Assembly: GCA_009823505.1 (NCBI GenBank)
Contig: VZQC01004565.1
Coordinates: 830,520-894,519, forward strand
Direction: 5' to 3'
From: Rhizomys pruinosus
Taxonomy: Eukaryota > Chordata > Mammalia > Rodentia > Spalacidae
Length of the DNA: 64,000 nt
Below are positions 47,400 to 59,961 of the stretch, piece by piece. The notes beneath the pieces were generated by a model, which was not told where the DNA came from, ran no database searches, and saw nothing but the letters and a program-made list of their open reading frames with translations. A program made the position numbers and the translations under genes. The stretch's first letter is position 1, and every line of letters starts with the position of its first letter.

Positions 47400-47641
47400 T
47401 TTTTTTTTTTTATTATTTATCTTTGTATGTGTATGAATGTACTGTCTGCATGCAGGTCCGTGCACCCGTGTCGTGCAATGCCGCGGAGGTCAGAAGAGGG
47501 TCTCGGTTTCCCCTGGAACTGGAGTTCTCCTGGAATTGGAGTTACAGACGGTTCTTAGCCGCCATGTGGGTGCTGGGGATCGAACCCGGGTCCTCTGCAA
47601 GAGCGTCCGCGCTCCTAACTGCTAGGCCATCTCTCCAGTCC
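47400..47641 (-). mobile_element. Young B2/B3-type SINE with 18-bp target duplication
   Basis: A perfect 18-base direct repeat (47382-47399 and 47642-47659, CTCTATACCAGACTTTAA) flanks it. It carries the internal duplication near 47515-47545 shared with the copy at 24296-24442. CpG sites are largely retained (GCCGCGGAGG, GTCCGCGCTCC), a sign of recent insertion. Confidence 0.95.
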
Positions 47642-49060
47642 CTCTATACCAGACTTTAAACTACACTACAGGGCTATAGTCATAAAAACAGCCTGGTACT
47701 GGCACAAAAACAGACCCATAGACCAATGGAACAAAACTGAAGATCCAAACTTGAGCACATACAATTTCAGCCACCTCATATTTGACAAGAGGACCAAGAA
47801 GACTCAATGGAGGAAAGACAGCATCTACAACAAATGGTGTTGGCAAAACTGATCACCATTTGTAGAAGAATAAAATTAAACCCATACCTCTTACCCTGTA
47901 CAAAAATCAACTCCAAATGGATTAAAGACCTCAACATGAAACCCAAAATCCTGAATGTGATAGAAGAAAATTTGACAGCAACCTACAAGCCATAGGCATA
48001 GGAAAAGACTTTCTAACTCAGACAGCAATTGCACAGGAAACAAGGTCAACTATTGACATGTGGGACCTTAAAAAACTCAAAAGCTTCTGTACAGCCAAAG
48101 AACCAATCAGGGAAGTGAAGAGAAAACCCACAGAGTGGGAGGAAATCTTCACTGCTGATATATATGACAGAGCCCTAACTTCCAGAATATATAAAGGACT
48201 CAAAAAACAAACAAGTAAGAAAACAAATAACTCACTCAAAAAATGGAGTAAAGAGCTGAACAGAGACGTCACAGGTGAGGAAATAGAGATGGCAGAGGAA
48301 CATCTTAAAAAGTGTTCAACATTGTTAATAATTAAGGAAATGCAAATCAAAACCACTTTAAGATATCATCTCACCCTGATAAGGCTGTCTAGGACCAAGA
48401 AAACAAATGATACCAAATGATGGAGTGGTTGTGGGGAAAGGGGTACACTTATCCACTGCTGGTAGGAATGCAAAATCATATAACCATTATGGAAAACAGT
48501 GTGGAGAATGCTTAAAATACTCAAAATGAGCCTACCACCTGACCCAGCCATACCACTTCTGGGTATACACCCACAAGACTCATCCTACCACAAAGTCACG
48601 TGTACAGCCATGTTTATTGCAGCTCTCTTCACAATAGCAATGAGCTGGAACCAACCCACATGCCCGTCAACTAACGAGTGGATAGAGAAAATGTGGCACA
48701 TCTACACAATGGATTTCTATGCAATGGTAAAGAAAGATGATATCATGAAATTTGCAGTTTAATGGATAGAACTAGAAGATATTAGTTAAGTGAAGTAACA
48801 TAGCCCCAGAAAAACAAAACACATGGTATCCTTCAACTGTGGATTCTAGCACCAAGTAACTAGTTGTAAGGCAAATTGAGCAACATTAATGTTATATTCC
48901 TCACAATCTGAACACAACCATGCTCTTATATTATGAATCCCTAGACATGTTCTGGAACTAACCTACCATTTATTTTCAGGCTATGGCTTTTTGGTCTATG
49001 ATGGTGGGAATGTATAAATATTTTACAGTAACATAATGTTAAAATGGAAAAGGGTGAATC

Positions 49061-50086
49061 AAGAAATATGATATGGAAATAAAACACAGTTTGTTTTCAG
49101 AAAATCCAATTTTAGTACAGGTATGATGCATCAAGCTGGTGTAAATTAGTCTTTCTGGATGCTTAATGACCATACCGAATACCCATACCAATTTGGCTGA
49201 GGGACCCAAGGGATAACTTTGTTCCTTGCCCTAAGAGGTCAACTAAGTCTCAGGGGAATATGCATGAGGATATCTCTTGAAATGTCCTGAAAATGTGAGT
49301 CATCAGTCTTCCTGTGCAGGGAAGTCTAGGAGATCCACTAATCAGACTTCAGCCAGTGTCCAGCCTATAAAGAGAAAGGTCCACTCATGCTTCAAAAAGA
49401 GTTGCCTGGTCTAGCAAGACCTAGCTGTGTCGTCGGGTGGATGGAACTGGTGGTTGAAAAGCCAAAAGGAACCAGGGTCTCCCCTCAGAAAAAACAACCT
49501 GAGTGACTCTTGAGGACCAGATCCCCAACTGACCTTAAGAAAACAAAACCTTGGTTAATCTGGGTTAACTGTGTGGCCTTAAGCATCCAAAAGGTAAGTA
49601 TAACCACAAAAAAATAACGAGTAAGGTCTGAGAAATTGTACTTAAGATATAAAACTTGAGAATACTCCAAATCTTCAATGCCAGATGAGGACTACTAAAA
49701 TATCCAGCTTGTGGACTGTGTGGCGACTGGGATTTCCGCCTCTTCAGAGTGTAGATTGCCATTGTTGGACTACCCAGGCTGTGTCATGGAGGCCAGTGCA
49801 GGAAGATCAAGACAGGACACACGCTTGCTGGACCTCATTTGGGTGACCATGGAGGGGGGCGAGGGACCCCAATGTGGAGCTTGGGGCAGAATTGATGGTT
49901 GTTTGGGTTTGCCAAGGAGGAACCTTCAAGCACTTCCTTGAGGGAAAACATAACATCATTTGGAAAAAAAAGACAAAAGAAAGAAAGGAAGAACATCCTC
50001 CAACTCAGGTGATTATATTATATATATATAGATATATATAAGTGAAGGACAATGTATGAGAAAAAATAACAACAACACTTTCTCCG
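49061..50086 (+). other. Unassigned stretch with A-rich end, possibly L1 3' UTR
   Basis: Non-coding sequence of moderate GC ending in an A-rich tract (49959-49998, GGAAAAAAAAGACAAAAG), then an (AT)n stretch (50014-50040). The position right after the plus-strand L1 suggests its 3' UTR, but it is unlike the other L1 3' UTRs in the window. Confidence 0.35.
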
Positions 50087-50090
50087 AGTT

Positions 50091-51010
50091 GGTGCGGGCG
50101 GGAGGAGTTACCTGGGCAGTGCATCTGCGCCTCTAGCGCGCAGTAGGGGGCCGTTGGGCGGGGACCGTCCTAGTCCTCTTTGTGCTGGGACAAGAGGGCG
50201 CGTGCTAGTGCGCTGCACCTTGGTGCGGGGGGAATAAGTTACTGGGCAGACATCAGCCGCCCCTGCCGCATGGTAGGGGTGTCAGGGCGGGACCATCCTA
50301 GCCTCTTTTTGCTGTGGACCGAGGGGCCGGGCTAGTGCCTGCACCTTGGTGCGGGCGGGTGTTTACCGTGGGCAGGCATCTGCCGCCTCATGCCGGCAGG
50401 TAGGGGGCCGATGGGCGGGACATCCTAGTCTCTTTTGGTGGGGGACCAGAGGGGCCGGTGCCGTAGGCTGCACCTTGGTGTCGGGCGGGAGTAGACCTGG
50501 GCAGGCATCTGCCGCCTCTGCGCGAGGTAGGGGGCCCGGTGGGCGGGAACACGTCCTACCTCTTTTGTGGCTGGGACAAGAGAGGCCGGTGCTAGTTGCC
50601 GCTCCAATTGGTGCTGGCGGGAGTAGTTACCTGGGCAGGCATAGTGCTGCCTCTGCCTGAGGGTAGGGGGCCGTGGGCGGAACGTCCTATGTCTCATTTG
50701 TGCTGAGGACCAGATGGGCCAGTGCTAGTGGCTGCACTCTTGGTGCGGCCGGTGAGTAGTTACCTGGGCAGGCTTCTGCCGCCTCTGGCGCATGTAGGGG
50801 CCTGTGGGCGGACCGTCCTAGTCCTTTTTGTTGCTGGGACCATAGGGGCCTTGTGCAAAGTGCCTGCCCTTGGTGGGGCGTGGATAGTTACCTGGGCAAG
50901 GCATCTGACCGCCATCTGCCGAGGAAGGTAGGGGGCCGTAGGGCGGGACCGTCCTGAGTACTCTCTTTGTGCTGGGACCAGAGGGGCACGGTGCGAGTGG
51001 CCGCACCTTT
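50091..51010 (+). repeat. Seven tandem L1 promoter monomers, about 131 bases each
   Basis: GGTGCGGG-type starts are at 50091, 50222, 50348, 50477, 50610, 50742, 50872 and 51010, giving spacings of 126-138 bases. Each unit repeats AGTTACCTGGGCAGGCATCTG, then GTAGGGGGCC, GGGCGGGACCGTCCTAG and TGCTGGGACCAGAGGGGCC. In rodent L1s such monomers act as the RNA polymerase II promoter. The array is GC-rich against an AT-rich background. Confidence 0.9.
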
Positions 51011-51273
51011 GTGCGGGCCTGCCGGGGCAGCAGGCTAGGTCAGGCATCCCCCACCCTCAGACCGAAGGAGATTAGGGTGAGAATCCAAAGTGGAACCTGT
51101 AGCACTTGGAGAACCTTCAAGACAAGAAGAGAGATGGTTTGGCAAAATAGAAAACTAAGACAAGTCGTACTATACTCATTAAACAAGGAGGAGGAAAGGG
51201 GGAACAAAAAAAAAACAACTAAAGGAGGAACAGTAAACCATCCCCTAAACAATAGTGAAGTAAGGTATTTGGT

Positions 51274-51862
51274 TACCTGAATACACAAAAAATGGACCCA
51301 CTATGCCAGGAACTACGACTGAAGGATCAACATGGGAAGAGCACAGGATAATCCTGCATCAAGCACAACAAAACCAGTAGGAGATAGCTACAAATGGGAA
51401 CCCCTGGAGGAGACCAAGGAACAGATCTTAGAGGAAAATTGGCCAGACCTATGCATAGAAAATAAAGAACATATAAGAGGAATTCAGAGAACTAAAAGAA
51501 GGGAAAGAAAACTCAAAAAGGACCTAGAGGGATACAATGGACAAATCTTGAAAGAACTAAAAAAGCGAACAGATTACAAAACTTCCAGAAAGAACTAGAG
51601 AAAGAAAAAAACACCCGAAAGGAAGTAGAGAACACTGAAAAGGAAAGCCAACCAACGAAGTAAGGAACATACGCCAAAAGAGATTGAGAAACACCAAGAG
51701 GAGATTGAGAAGCTCAAAAAGGAAATGGATGTACTAAAGAAAACGACAGGAGTAAACGAAAAAGGAATTAGAACACACATTCAAATCAAAAGGAAAAGGA
51801 AAAAGCCCTTCAGAAGTGAATGAGGAAGCAGACAAAGAATTCAATAGAATAACATAAGAAAA

Positions 51863-51895
<33 letters not shown>

Positions 51896-52500
51896 TTATG
51901 AAAATTTTTAAAAATACACAAAAGTGGAACGACCAGGAAATATGGGACACTATGAAAAGGATCAAACCTCGCATCAACAGAATAGGTGAAGAGGAAGAAG
52001 TCTCAAGAAAATAGTATTGATCATATCTTCAACAGATAATAGATGAAAATTTCCCCAAACTAAAAATACAAAAAACCCACAAATACAAGAACACATAGGA
52101 CCCCAAATAGACAAGACAGAAAAGAAAAACCCCACGCCAATCAAAGTATAAATGCTAGATGCCCAAAACAAAGACAAAATTCTGAGAGCTACAAAAGTAA
52201 AACAAGTCAACACATAAAGGAACCCATCAGACCACAACTGGACTTCTCCCACCATCAAACCAGAAAGCAAGAAAACTGGAGCAAAGCGATCCCAGTGTTA
52301 GGGACATGGCGTGGCCAACCCAGAATACTTACCCAAACAAAAATGTCGATTATAGTTGAAGGAGAGAGAAAATCTTCCATGACATAAACAAGATGTGAAT
52401 ACCTATCTGGAAAACCAACTCTTCAAAAATACTTGAAGCAATTCAAAGGGCAGAAGAGAGGAGCAACAATCCCAAACCCCTGATAAAAAAACAACAAAAA
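51274..52500 (+). pseudogene. L1 ORF1, frame broken
   Basis: Recognisable ORF1 sequence: a lysine- and glutamate-rich coiled coil near 51460-51720, a long A tract (51867-51893), and the region matching MKRSNL-GIEEGE near 51953-52000. Frames shift every few dozen codons. Confidence 0.75.
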
Positions 52501-52539
52501 CAAAACCACAGGAGCAAATCAAAGGCTAGGAGTCCAAAT

Positions 52540-55500
52540 GGATAATAAAGTGAAAGAAGCATATCCATCTTTCAATTAAACATTAAATATTAAATGGCTA
52601 AACTCCCCAATAAAAAAGGCACAGACTGGGAGAATGGATAGGAAACAAACCCATCTATATGCTTCTAACAAGAAACCAATCTCAATCCAGGAAGGCATCA
52701 ACTTAAAGTGGGGATGGAAGAGAGTATTTCAAGCAATGGTACCAAAAAGAAAGCAGGTGGGCTTTCTATTTCGCAAAATAGACTTCAAAGCATAAGAATC
52801 AAAAGAGACAAAGAGGGGACTTAATCTTCTCAAAGAGCAATCAATGATGAACATTTCACAATCAAAGACATATATGCACCAACACTGGTGCACCAAACTT
52901 TATAAAAAATTCCTCCAGGATCTCAAGGACAGATTAACCCCAGCGCACAACACTAGGGGATTTCATACCCATTAAGTCCCCAGGCAGATCAACAGCCAAA
53001 GGATAAACAGAGAGACATCTGAACTAATGACAACAATACACCAAAATGGACCTCACAGACATCTATCGAATATTCACCCAAACACCAGAGAAACACTTTT
53101 CACTCAGCACCTCATGCACATTCTCCCAAAATAGACCATATACTGGGACACAGGAAAAACTCAACAAACACAAAAAGATTGATAATAATCTACATGCATT
53201 CTAATAAGCCACAGTGCAATAAAACTCAATATCAACACACCAAGAATAAACCCCATACAATCTACGGAACACATGGAGTTAAACAACACCCTCCTGAATA
53301 ATGAGTGGGTCAAGGAAGAAATAAAGAAAGAAATAAAAAAACATCCGGAACTGATGACAATGAAAAAAAAAACAACACACAATAAATCTATGGCACACAT
53401 AAAAAGCAAATCCTAAGAGGAAGATTTTATAGCTCTAAGTGCCTACAGTAAAAAACAGAAAGAACACAAGCGTGACATGAAGCTAAACACGACAGCTAAA
53501 CATAACCGTGAAGACCAACAAAAGACCGCTAAAATGGCGAGCATACAAGAGAAATAAAGAAAACCACAGACAGAATCAATGAAATAGAACCAAAGAACCA
53601 TAAAAATCATGAATCTCAAAAGTGGTTTGTGAGAGAATAAATAATAAGACAGACCTCTAGCCCCAGTTAACCAAAGAAAGAGGGAAACAACTCCAAATCA
53701 AAGAATCTGGATGAAAGGGAAATATCACAACAGACAATGAAAGATCCAGACAATTAATGGGACTACTTCAAAAACCATACTCAACTAAATTTGAAAACCT
53801 AAAAAAAAATGGGATGATTATCTGAAATCTGGGAACCCCAAAGCTCAACCAAGAAGAGATCGACAGCTAAACAGACCAATAGTACAGAAAATTCGAAGAT
53901 GTAATAAGCACCCTCCCAAACAAAAAATGCCCAGGCCAGACGGTTTCACTGCAGAATCTATAAAATATTTCGAAAAGACTAAAACCATTACTACTAATTG
54001 TTCAGAAGGACACAACAGAGGGATTTCTCCCAGAATTCTTTCTGTGAAGCCAGCATACACTACTACCAAAACCAGGGAAAGATACAACCAAAAAGGAGAA
54101 ACATAGACCCATCTCCTAATGAACACGATGCCAAAATTCTAAAACAGGATTCTGGCAAAGCATACAGACCACATCAGAAAATCACCACCATGACCAAGTT
54201 GGATTCATTACCAGACATGCAGGAGATGGTTCAACATACGAAAATCATAAACAAAATCAAACAATCAAGGATGGAAGGACAAAAACCACCCTCATACTCA
54301 ATTAATGTGGAAAAGCCTTGGACAAATCCAACTCCTCAGGGTTAAAGTCCTGGAGGGAATTGGTCTGGAGGGATCATTCCTCAAATGTAATCAAGCCATA
54401 TACAGGAAACCCACAGCCAATATCATCATAATGGGGAAATGACAGAGCATTCCCTTAAAGGTAGGAAACTCGGCAAGGCTGGCCCCCTGTCACCACTCCT
54501 TCTGTTCAATTATAGTGTGTGGAAACCCTTTGCCTAGGGCAATAATGGCAAGAAAAGGAAATTAAAGGAGGTTCTAATGGAAAAAGAGGAAGCAAGCTAT
54601 CCCTGTTTTGGGATATGATTGTCTACTAAGGATGCTAAGAACTCCACCAGAAAACATCCTAGAAGATTAAGAGCTTTGGTGAAGTGGCAGGATACAAAAT
54701 AAATCTAGAAAAATCAGTACCTTTCTTTAAACACAACAAGCAACGAAGAAGGACTACAAGGAGACCTTCCCACGCACAATAGCTCAAAAAACAATAAAAT
54801 ACCTAGAACAAACATAACCAAAAACACCAAGGATCTCTACAACAAAAATTTTAAACCCCGAAAAAGGAAATGAGGAAAGACAATGGAAGATGGAAAACTC
54901 CCATGCTCATGGATTGGAAAATAAATAGAGTAAAAATGTCCATTCCTAACCCAAACTAGTGTACAGATTTAATTCAATCCCAAATCAAATTCCCCAAGAA
55001 TTTTTCACAGGCCTTGGAAAAAAAATCCTCAATTTAAATTTGGAAAACAAAAGACCCCGAATAGCCAAAACAACCCTGATGAAAAGAGCAATACAGGGGG
55101 ATACGCTATACCAGATATCAAACTATACTACAGGGCTATAGTCATAAAAACAGCCTGGTACTGGCACAAAAACAGACCATTGACCAATGGAATAAAACTG
55201 AAGAATCAAACCTGAGCTCATACAATTTCACTCACCTCATATTTGACAAGGGGCCAAGAAGACACAATGGAGGAAAGAAGAATCTTCAGCAATGTGCTGG
55301 GCAAAGTACGGATCACCACTTGTAGAAGAATGAAATTAAACCCCTACCTCTCACCTTGACAAAAGTCAACTCCAGATGGAACCAAAGACCTCAACGTGAA
55401 ATCCCAAACTCTGGAGGTGGATAGAAGAGAAACTTGGCAGCAGACTACAAGACATAGGTGTGGAAAAGACTTCCTAAATCAACAGCAGCTGCACAAGAAA

Positions 55501-56235
55501 TAAGATCAACAATTGACAAATGGACCTCTTAAACTCAAAACTTCTGTACATCAAGAAAACAATAAAGGAAGTGAAGGAAAACCCCACAGGTGGGAGAAAC
55601 CTTCCCTGCAGACACATCTGAACAAAGCATTAATCCCATAGTAATACAAGCTACTCAAAAACAAAGAAAAGAAAACAAATGAAACACTCAAAAGATGGAG
55701 CAAAGATCTGAATAGAGACTTTCACACAGAGGAAATAGAGAGGCTGAAGAAACATCTTAAAAGGTTCGCCCATCTCTGATAATTTAAGGAAATGCAAATT
55801 TAAAACCACTTTGAGATATCAACCTTACTCCAATAAAGACGGTAGGATCAAGAACACAATATACCAAGTCGGGAAGGTTGGTGTGGAGAAAGGGGGAACA
55901 CTCATCCATTGCTGGTGGGAATGTAAACTTGTACAGCCACTATTGGAACAGTGTGAGAAGACCCTTAGAAGACTCAAAACGAGCCTTCCATTTGACCCAG
56001 TAATACCACTCCTGGGTATATACCACAAGACACATCTTACTGAAAGATACATGCACAGCTATGTTTATTGCAGCCTCTGTTCACAATAGCAAAAACTGGA
56101 ACCAGCCCAGGTGCCCCTCACTGACGAGTGGATAGAAAAATGTGGTACATGTATACAATGGAGTTCTTATGCTCAGCGTGGTAAAGAGGGACAACATCAA
56201 TGAACTTTGCAGGTAAATGGATGAGCTGGAAAGAC
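52540..56235 (+). pseudogene. L1 ORF2, frame broken
   Basis: Endonuclease (52850-53260), linker (53500-53850), reverse transcriptase (53880-54700) and C-terminal part (55150-56235) are all identifiable against the copies at 28811-29794 and 44693-48762. One- and two-base gaps interrupt every domain, including the FADD region (54600-54630). The longest open piece is 115 codons. Confidence 0.85.
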
Positions 56236-58162
56236 ATTATGTTAAGTGAAGTAACACAGTCCCAGAAAACAAACGACAAATGGTGTCCCTCATATGTGGA
56301 TGCCAGTACAATAACCCAGCCATAAACACTCTCATGGAGAGGATGCGTATGTAAAGAACAACAACAGACAGAAGCTGCATCAGAAAATGGACAGAAATGG
56401 TGAATTTGGAAGGGGGGAGGGTGGTGAACAACCTGGTGTATATTCGAATTAATGCATATTTAAGTGACATGATTTCAACAAGTGCCCAGTTTGCCTAGAC
56501 ACTGTCACAGGATACGACGGTGTTTTAAGGACTTAGTAAAAGTAAATATGTATATTAACAGACATTGGTTTACAGACTCTGATAAAAACGTTAATGCATC
56601 CGAGTTAAATGGAGAATAATTCACTGTTGTGTAACATATTTATAGTGGGTCCTGATGAAACTTACTTTCTAGGTACCACAAAGGTTTTGATATGAGAGAC
56701 TTTTGTCCTAGAACAAGGAGAAATATGACTATGATGAGAGGTGCTCTCCAACTGTAAATTGAGACAACTATTATAGAGGTAATCTCTATAAAACTGGAAA
56801 CTGCCTTCTTAATTGACTAATAGACATAGAACTGTGAAAAGGATTACTCTTTCAGAACAAATATAACCTAAGTCCTATATAAGCATGCGCTTAAGCAAAA
56901 TATATCAATAACAGGAGCTCTGACATCAGTATGGATTATTCCCCCAGGGAAGATGTTGGCCAGGGATCAACCCACAAAAAGGTAAAGGCTCCTTGCCTCT
57001 AAACTGGGATACATGCAAGATGAGAGGCGATAATGGCCCTGCTGCTGAAGACCTGATGTTAACATGGAAAAGATGCATTGAGACACACACATGCAAGTGT
57101 ACAGATGGCCTCTGAAATACCAGAGAGTGTTACCAAAGGCCACTAAACAACAATAAAGCAAATACGGTCTCCTTGAGTCAAGCAGACTCCAACCGTCAGC
57201 ACCCCAGCTACCCTCACCTGCCTGGAAAAATGTGCAGCGGAGGCAGCCATATGCCTGTATATCCCAAATCTAATTGCTATTGGCTCTCTCCTTGGAGGAA
57301 TGACCCATGGCTGACCCACAAGCTTACTTCTCTACAGGTTAGGAGATATCATAAGCACACAGTAACGCCCCGTCATATTTACAGGAAAAATGTGTTTCGT
57401 GGATCAACATCTCATCTAAACATATATGTCTATACACAAGATAACCTACCATAAACTATAATGCGCTTAAATACCTATATAACTAATTGCTTGTGCTTCA
57501 TTAGTAGGATGAAAGGTTTTCCTGGACAGACTGTCAGCACCATGAGAAGGAAACATCCAGAATACCAGAATCCAAGACAACATGCTCCAGAGAGAGTGGA
57601 CTGTTTCTGCTTCTCATCCACTGTGCCCTTTTCTAAGCCCAGGGAAACAATCTGTGGAAGAGGTGGCATGGTAGAATGTAGAGGCTGCGATGGGGTGAAG
57701 GTGAAACTACAGCAATGTAGTCTGGACCCCTCATAAACCTGATGAATAACCTATGAACACCCCTCACCCCGCTGAAGGTGGGGCTGGTGGGTGTTTGGGC
57801 ACAACAGCCTGCAAATTGGTTATACATGAAGGATGCTTGTACTCATGTATATCACTTATAAACTAAAAAAGAAAATGAAACACTGAGAGGAGATAGCCAG
57901 GACAGTCATGGCAGAATGCATGATCTCGGTGTGGGTGGGGGTGTGGGGGTGAAGGGAAGGGGATTGCTGCAAGCGACCTTGGAAAATGAAGTATGAAGCA
58001 CAAAACAGTCAATAAAAAAAATGTTGCGAAAAAAAAGAAAAATGGATTTTCCATGTTAAATCATCACTGTATCTTAATGCTTTTTTAGTATCACAATTTT
58101 AATTTATGCTACTTTCATGCTATGTGTACTCTAAAGTTCAACTTAAAATAAAATTTTTAAAA

Positions 58163-58325
58163 AAGCTGGGCGTGGTGGTGTATGCCTTTAATCCTAGCAC
58201 TTGGGAGGCAGAGGCAGGCAGATCTTTGTGAGTTCAAAGCCAGCCTGGTCTACAGAGTGAGTTCCAGGACAGCTGGGGTTACAGGGAGACCCTGTCTTGA
58301 ACAGACCCCCTCCAAAAAAAAAGAG
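58163..58325 (+). mobile_element. B1 SINE
   Basis: A full-length B1, little diverged, with an A-rich tail. Confidence 0.95.
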
Positions 58326-58465
58326 TGGAAAATGTAGCAAGCAAGAAAAGAGCAGCATGATCAATGAGTGATATCCACCATGGCACAGAGGAGAAGAAAA
58401 ATGTTATATATTTCTCCTCAGTTTTAATTAAGGACAATTCCTGTAAAGTCATAGTCATAGTTACT

Positions 58466-58797
58466 TGTCTTGGTCCATTTGGGTGGCTATAATAGGATAT
58501 GGGCCAGTGTCTTATTTATTTCTCAAAGTTGTAGAGACTGGGAAGTTCAAGATCAGGGTGCTGACAGATTCAGGGTCTGATGAGGGCCTCAGAGAGGTGC
58601 CTCTGTTGTTGCAAGAATTAAGAGGGTTTCTCTCTGGCTTCTTTTATAAAAACGCCACTACTCCCACTCACAAGGGATCCATCCTCATGATCTAATCACC
58701 TCACGAAAACCCCATATTTTAATACCATTATCTAGACTGGGTTAAGACTTTAAGGTATGAATTTGAGAGACACATAAATATTCAATCCACTGCATTT
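58466..58797 (-). mobile_element. MLT1-type LTR (ancient MaLR)
   Basis: On the plus strand it reads TTGGTCCATTTGGGTGGCTATAATAGG, then GAGACTGGGAAGTTCAAGATCAGGG, CATGATCTAATCACCTC and AGACACATAAATATTCAATCCACTGCA. This is the reverse complement of an MLT1 LTR, a family shared across placental mammals. It is the oldest identifiable transposon here. Confidence 0.8.
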
Positions 58798-59961
58798 ATG
58801 TATATAACCAAATGAAGGATTTGTCACAATGTGTATATAACATCTTATTTTGCTTAATATTTCTGTGTCCTGTCTTTTCAATTGAACTGTGAGCTCTTGA
58901 TAAATGCTTTCTCTGTGTTAGTCCCTAGCATAACTTAATCTTACAAATACAAGAAAAACAGTACCTATCTGTTTATTACTTCATTAAGCCATGGTCTAGT
59001 TAGCTTTTGAAATTCTTATATTTTGAGGAGGTTGCTTACTGCATAAACGTGACTGTCTTCATTTTATCTTCCCGATACTGAGGTTGGAGGTGACTTAGTG
59101 AGTTATACCATTCTTCCTGTGGTGCCAAATGCATTATTGATTCATCACAGAATTGACTGGCATAAGTGGCAATTGAAAGAGAGTCTCCTCTCTTTTCTAT
59201 GTGTAATTTTAGCAGGAGAAGTGAGGATAGTTTGCAAGCTTCTTGAAAGGGCTGCATAATAAATAGCTGCTGAGTAAATTAATCTGCTCTTATGATGAGA
59301 GCAAGGCAAGGGACTGTGGCTATCCTGATTTTGTTTTCCCCATTCAGCCTCCTGGCAGGAGCTGCTTCACTCTCCGTTCGGTCCCAGCTCCTGGCTTGCT
59401 TGCTTGTAGCTGCGAGCCATGGCAAACTTGCTGGACCTCCTTTCCCAAATATGAAGGAGGGAGGGGCTCCCACCTGGTTACACCCTGTAGCCCCTCTAGG
59501 TCCTGTAACGTAAGACCTGGAAACATGGGAACACAGCTATTACTGGGGAAAAGGGCTCCTTGCCTGAAGACTCACTTCTTCTCTCCAATCAGCCAAGTTT
59601 CCTGCTGAGGTAAGTAATAAAGAGTAAGATTTGTATGCTTTTTCTTCAGCTTTCACTTCCTTTTGTATATGTCTGGCTTATAAATGTGGTGAATAAATAC
59701 TGCAATTATAACCGTTAAAAAAATCCAAGACAAAAAATATGGTGCCTTGGATCACCAGGTCACATCTTCTCTACCCATTCATTTTTTTTTTCTTCTAGAG
59801 AGATGAGTTATTTCAAAAGAAATTCATCATTGGTCCCAGGGTTAAATCTTGGAAGATTCTGTCACATGTCAGTAAAACTTTGAGTAGAAGATGTTGCATT
59901 CTCTAGGAGGAGACAGCTGCAACTTGGGGAGGTTAACAGGTTTTATTTTTTCTTGTCTCAG
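58798..59961. other. Unassigned; includes a GC-richer, LTR-like patch
   Basis: Bases 59281-59720 are GC-richer and contain a splice-donor-like GAGGTAAGTAATAAAG, a TATAAA and AATAAA near 59690, which could be an LTR. I see no target duplication. The rest is AT-rich without features. Confidence 0.3.

Larger units (their letters stand above)
42875..49060 (+). mobile_element. L1 element, plus strand, nearly complete
   Basis: A GC-richer 5' UTR (42875-43270), ORF1 (about 43345-44455), ORF2 (about 44510-48762) and the start of a 3' UTR follow in order. Two SINEs are inserted, at 45427-45640 and 47400-47641. The reading frames are broken in several places and the FADD box of the reverse transcriptase reads FAEI. 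The 5' UTR shares nothing obvious with those of the other L1s. Confidence 0.88.
50087..58040 (+). mobile_element. Complete L1 element, about 7.95 kb, plus strand
   Basis: Tandem promoter monomers (50091-51010), a short leader, ORF1 (about 51274-52500), ORF2 (about 52540-56235) and a long 3' UTR (56236-58000) ending in an A-rich tract follow without a large break or nested insertion. All domains are in order, but no frame stays open beyond about 115 codons because of very many one- and two-base gaps. The 3' UTR matches 15275-17440 in reverse. No clear target duplication could be found by eye. Confidence 0.88.

Noticed and set aside
50091..51010. CRISPR-like array or CpG island of a host gene
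   Set aside because: The repeats are contiguous units of about 131 bases without spacers, and they run straight into L1 ORF1. They are L1 promoter monomers.
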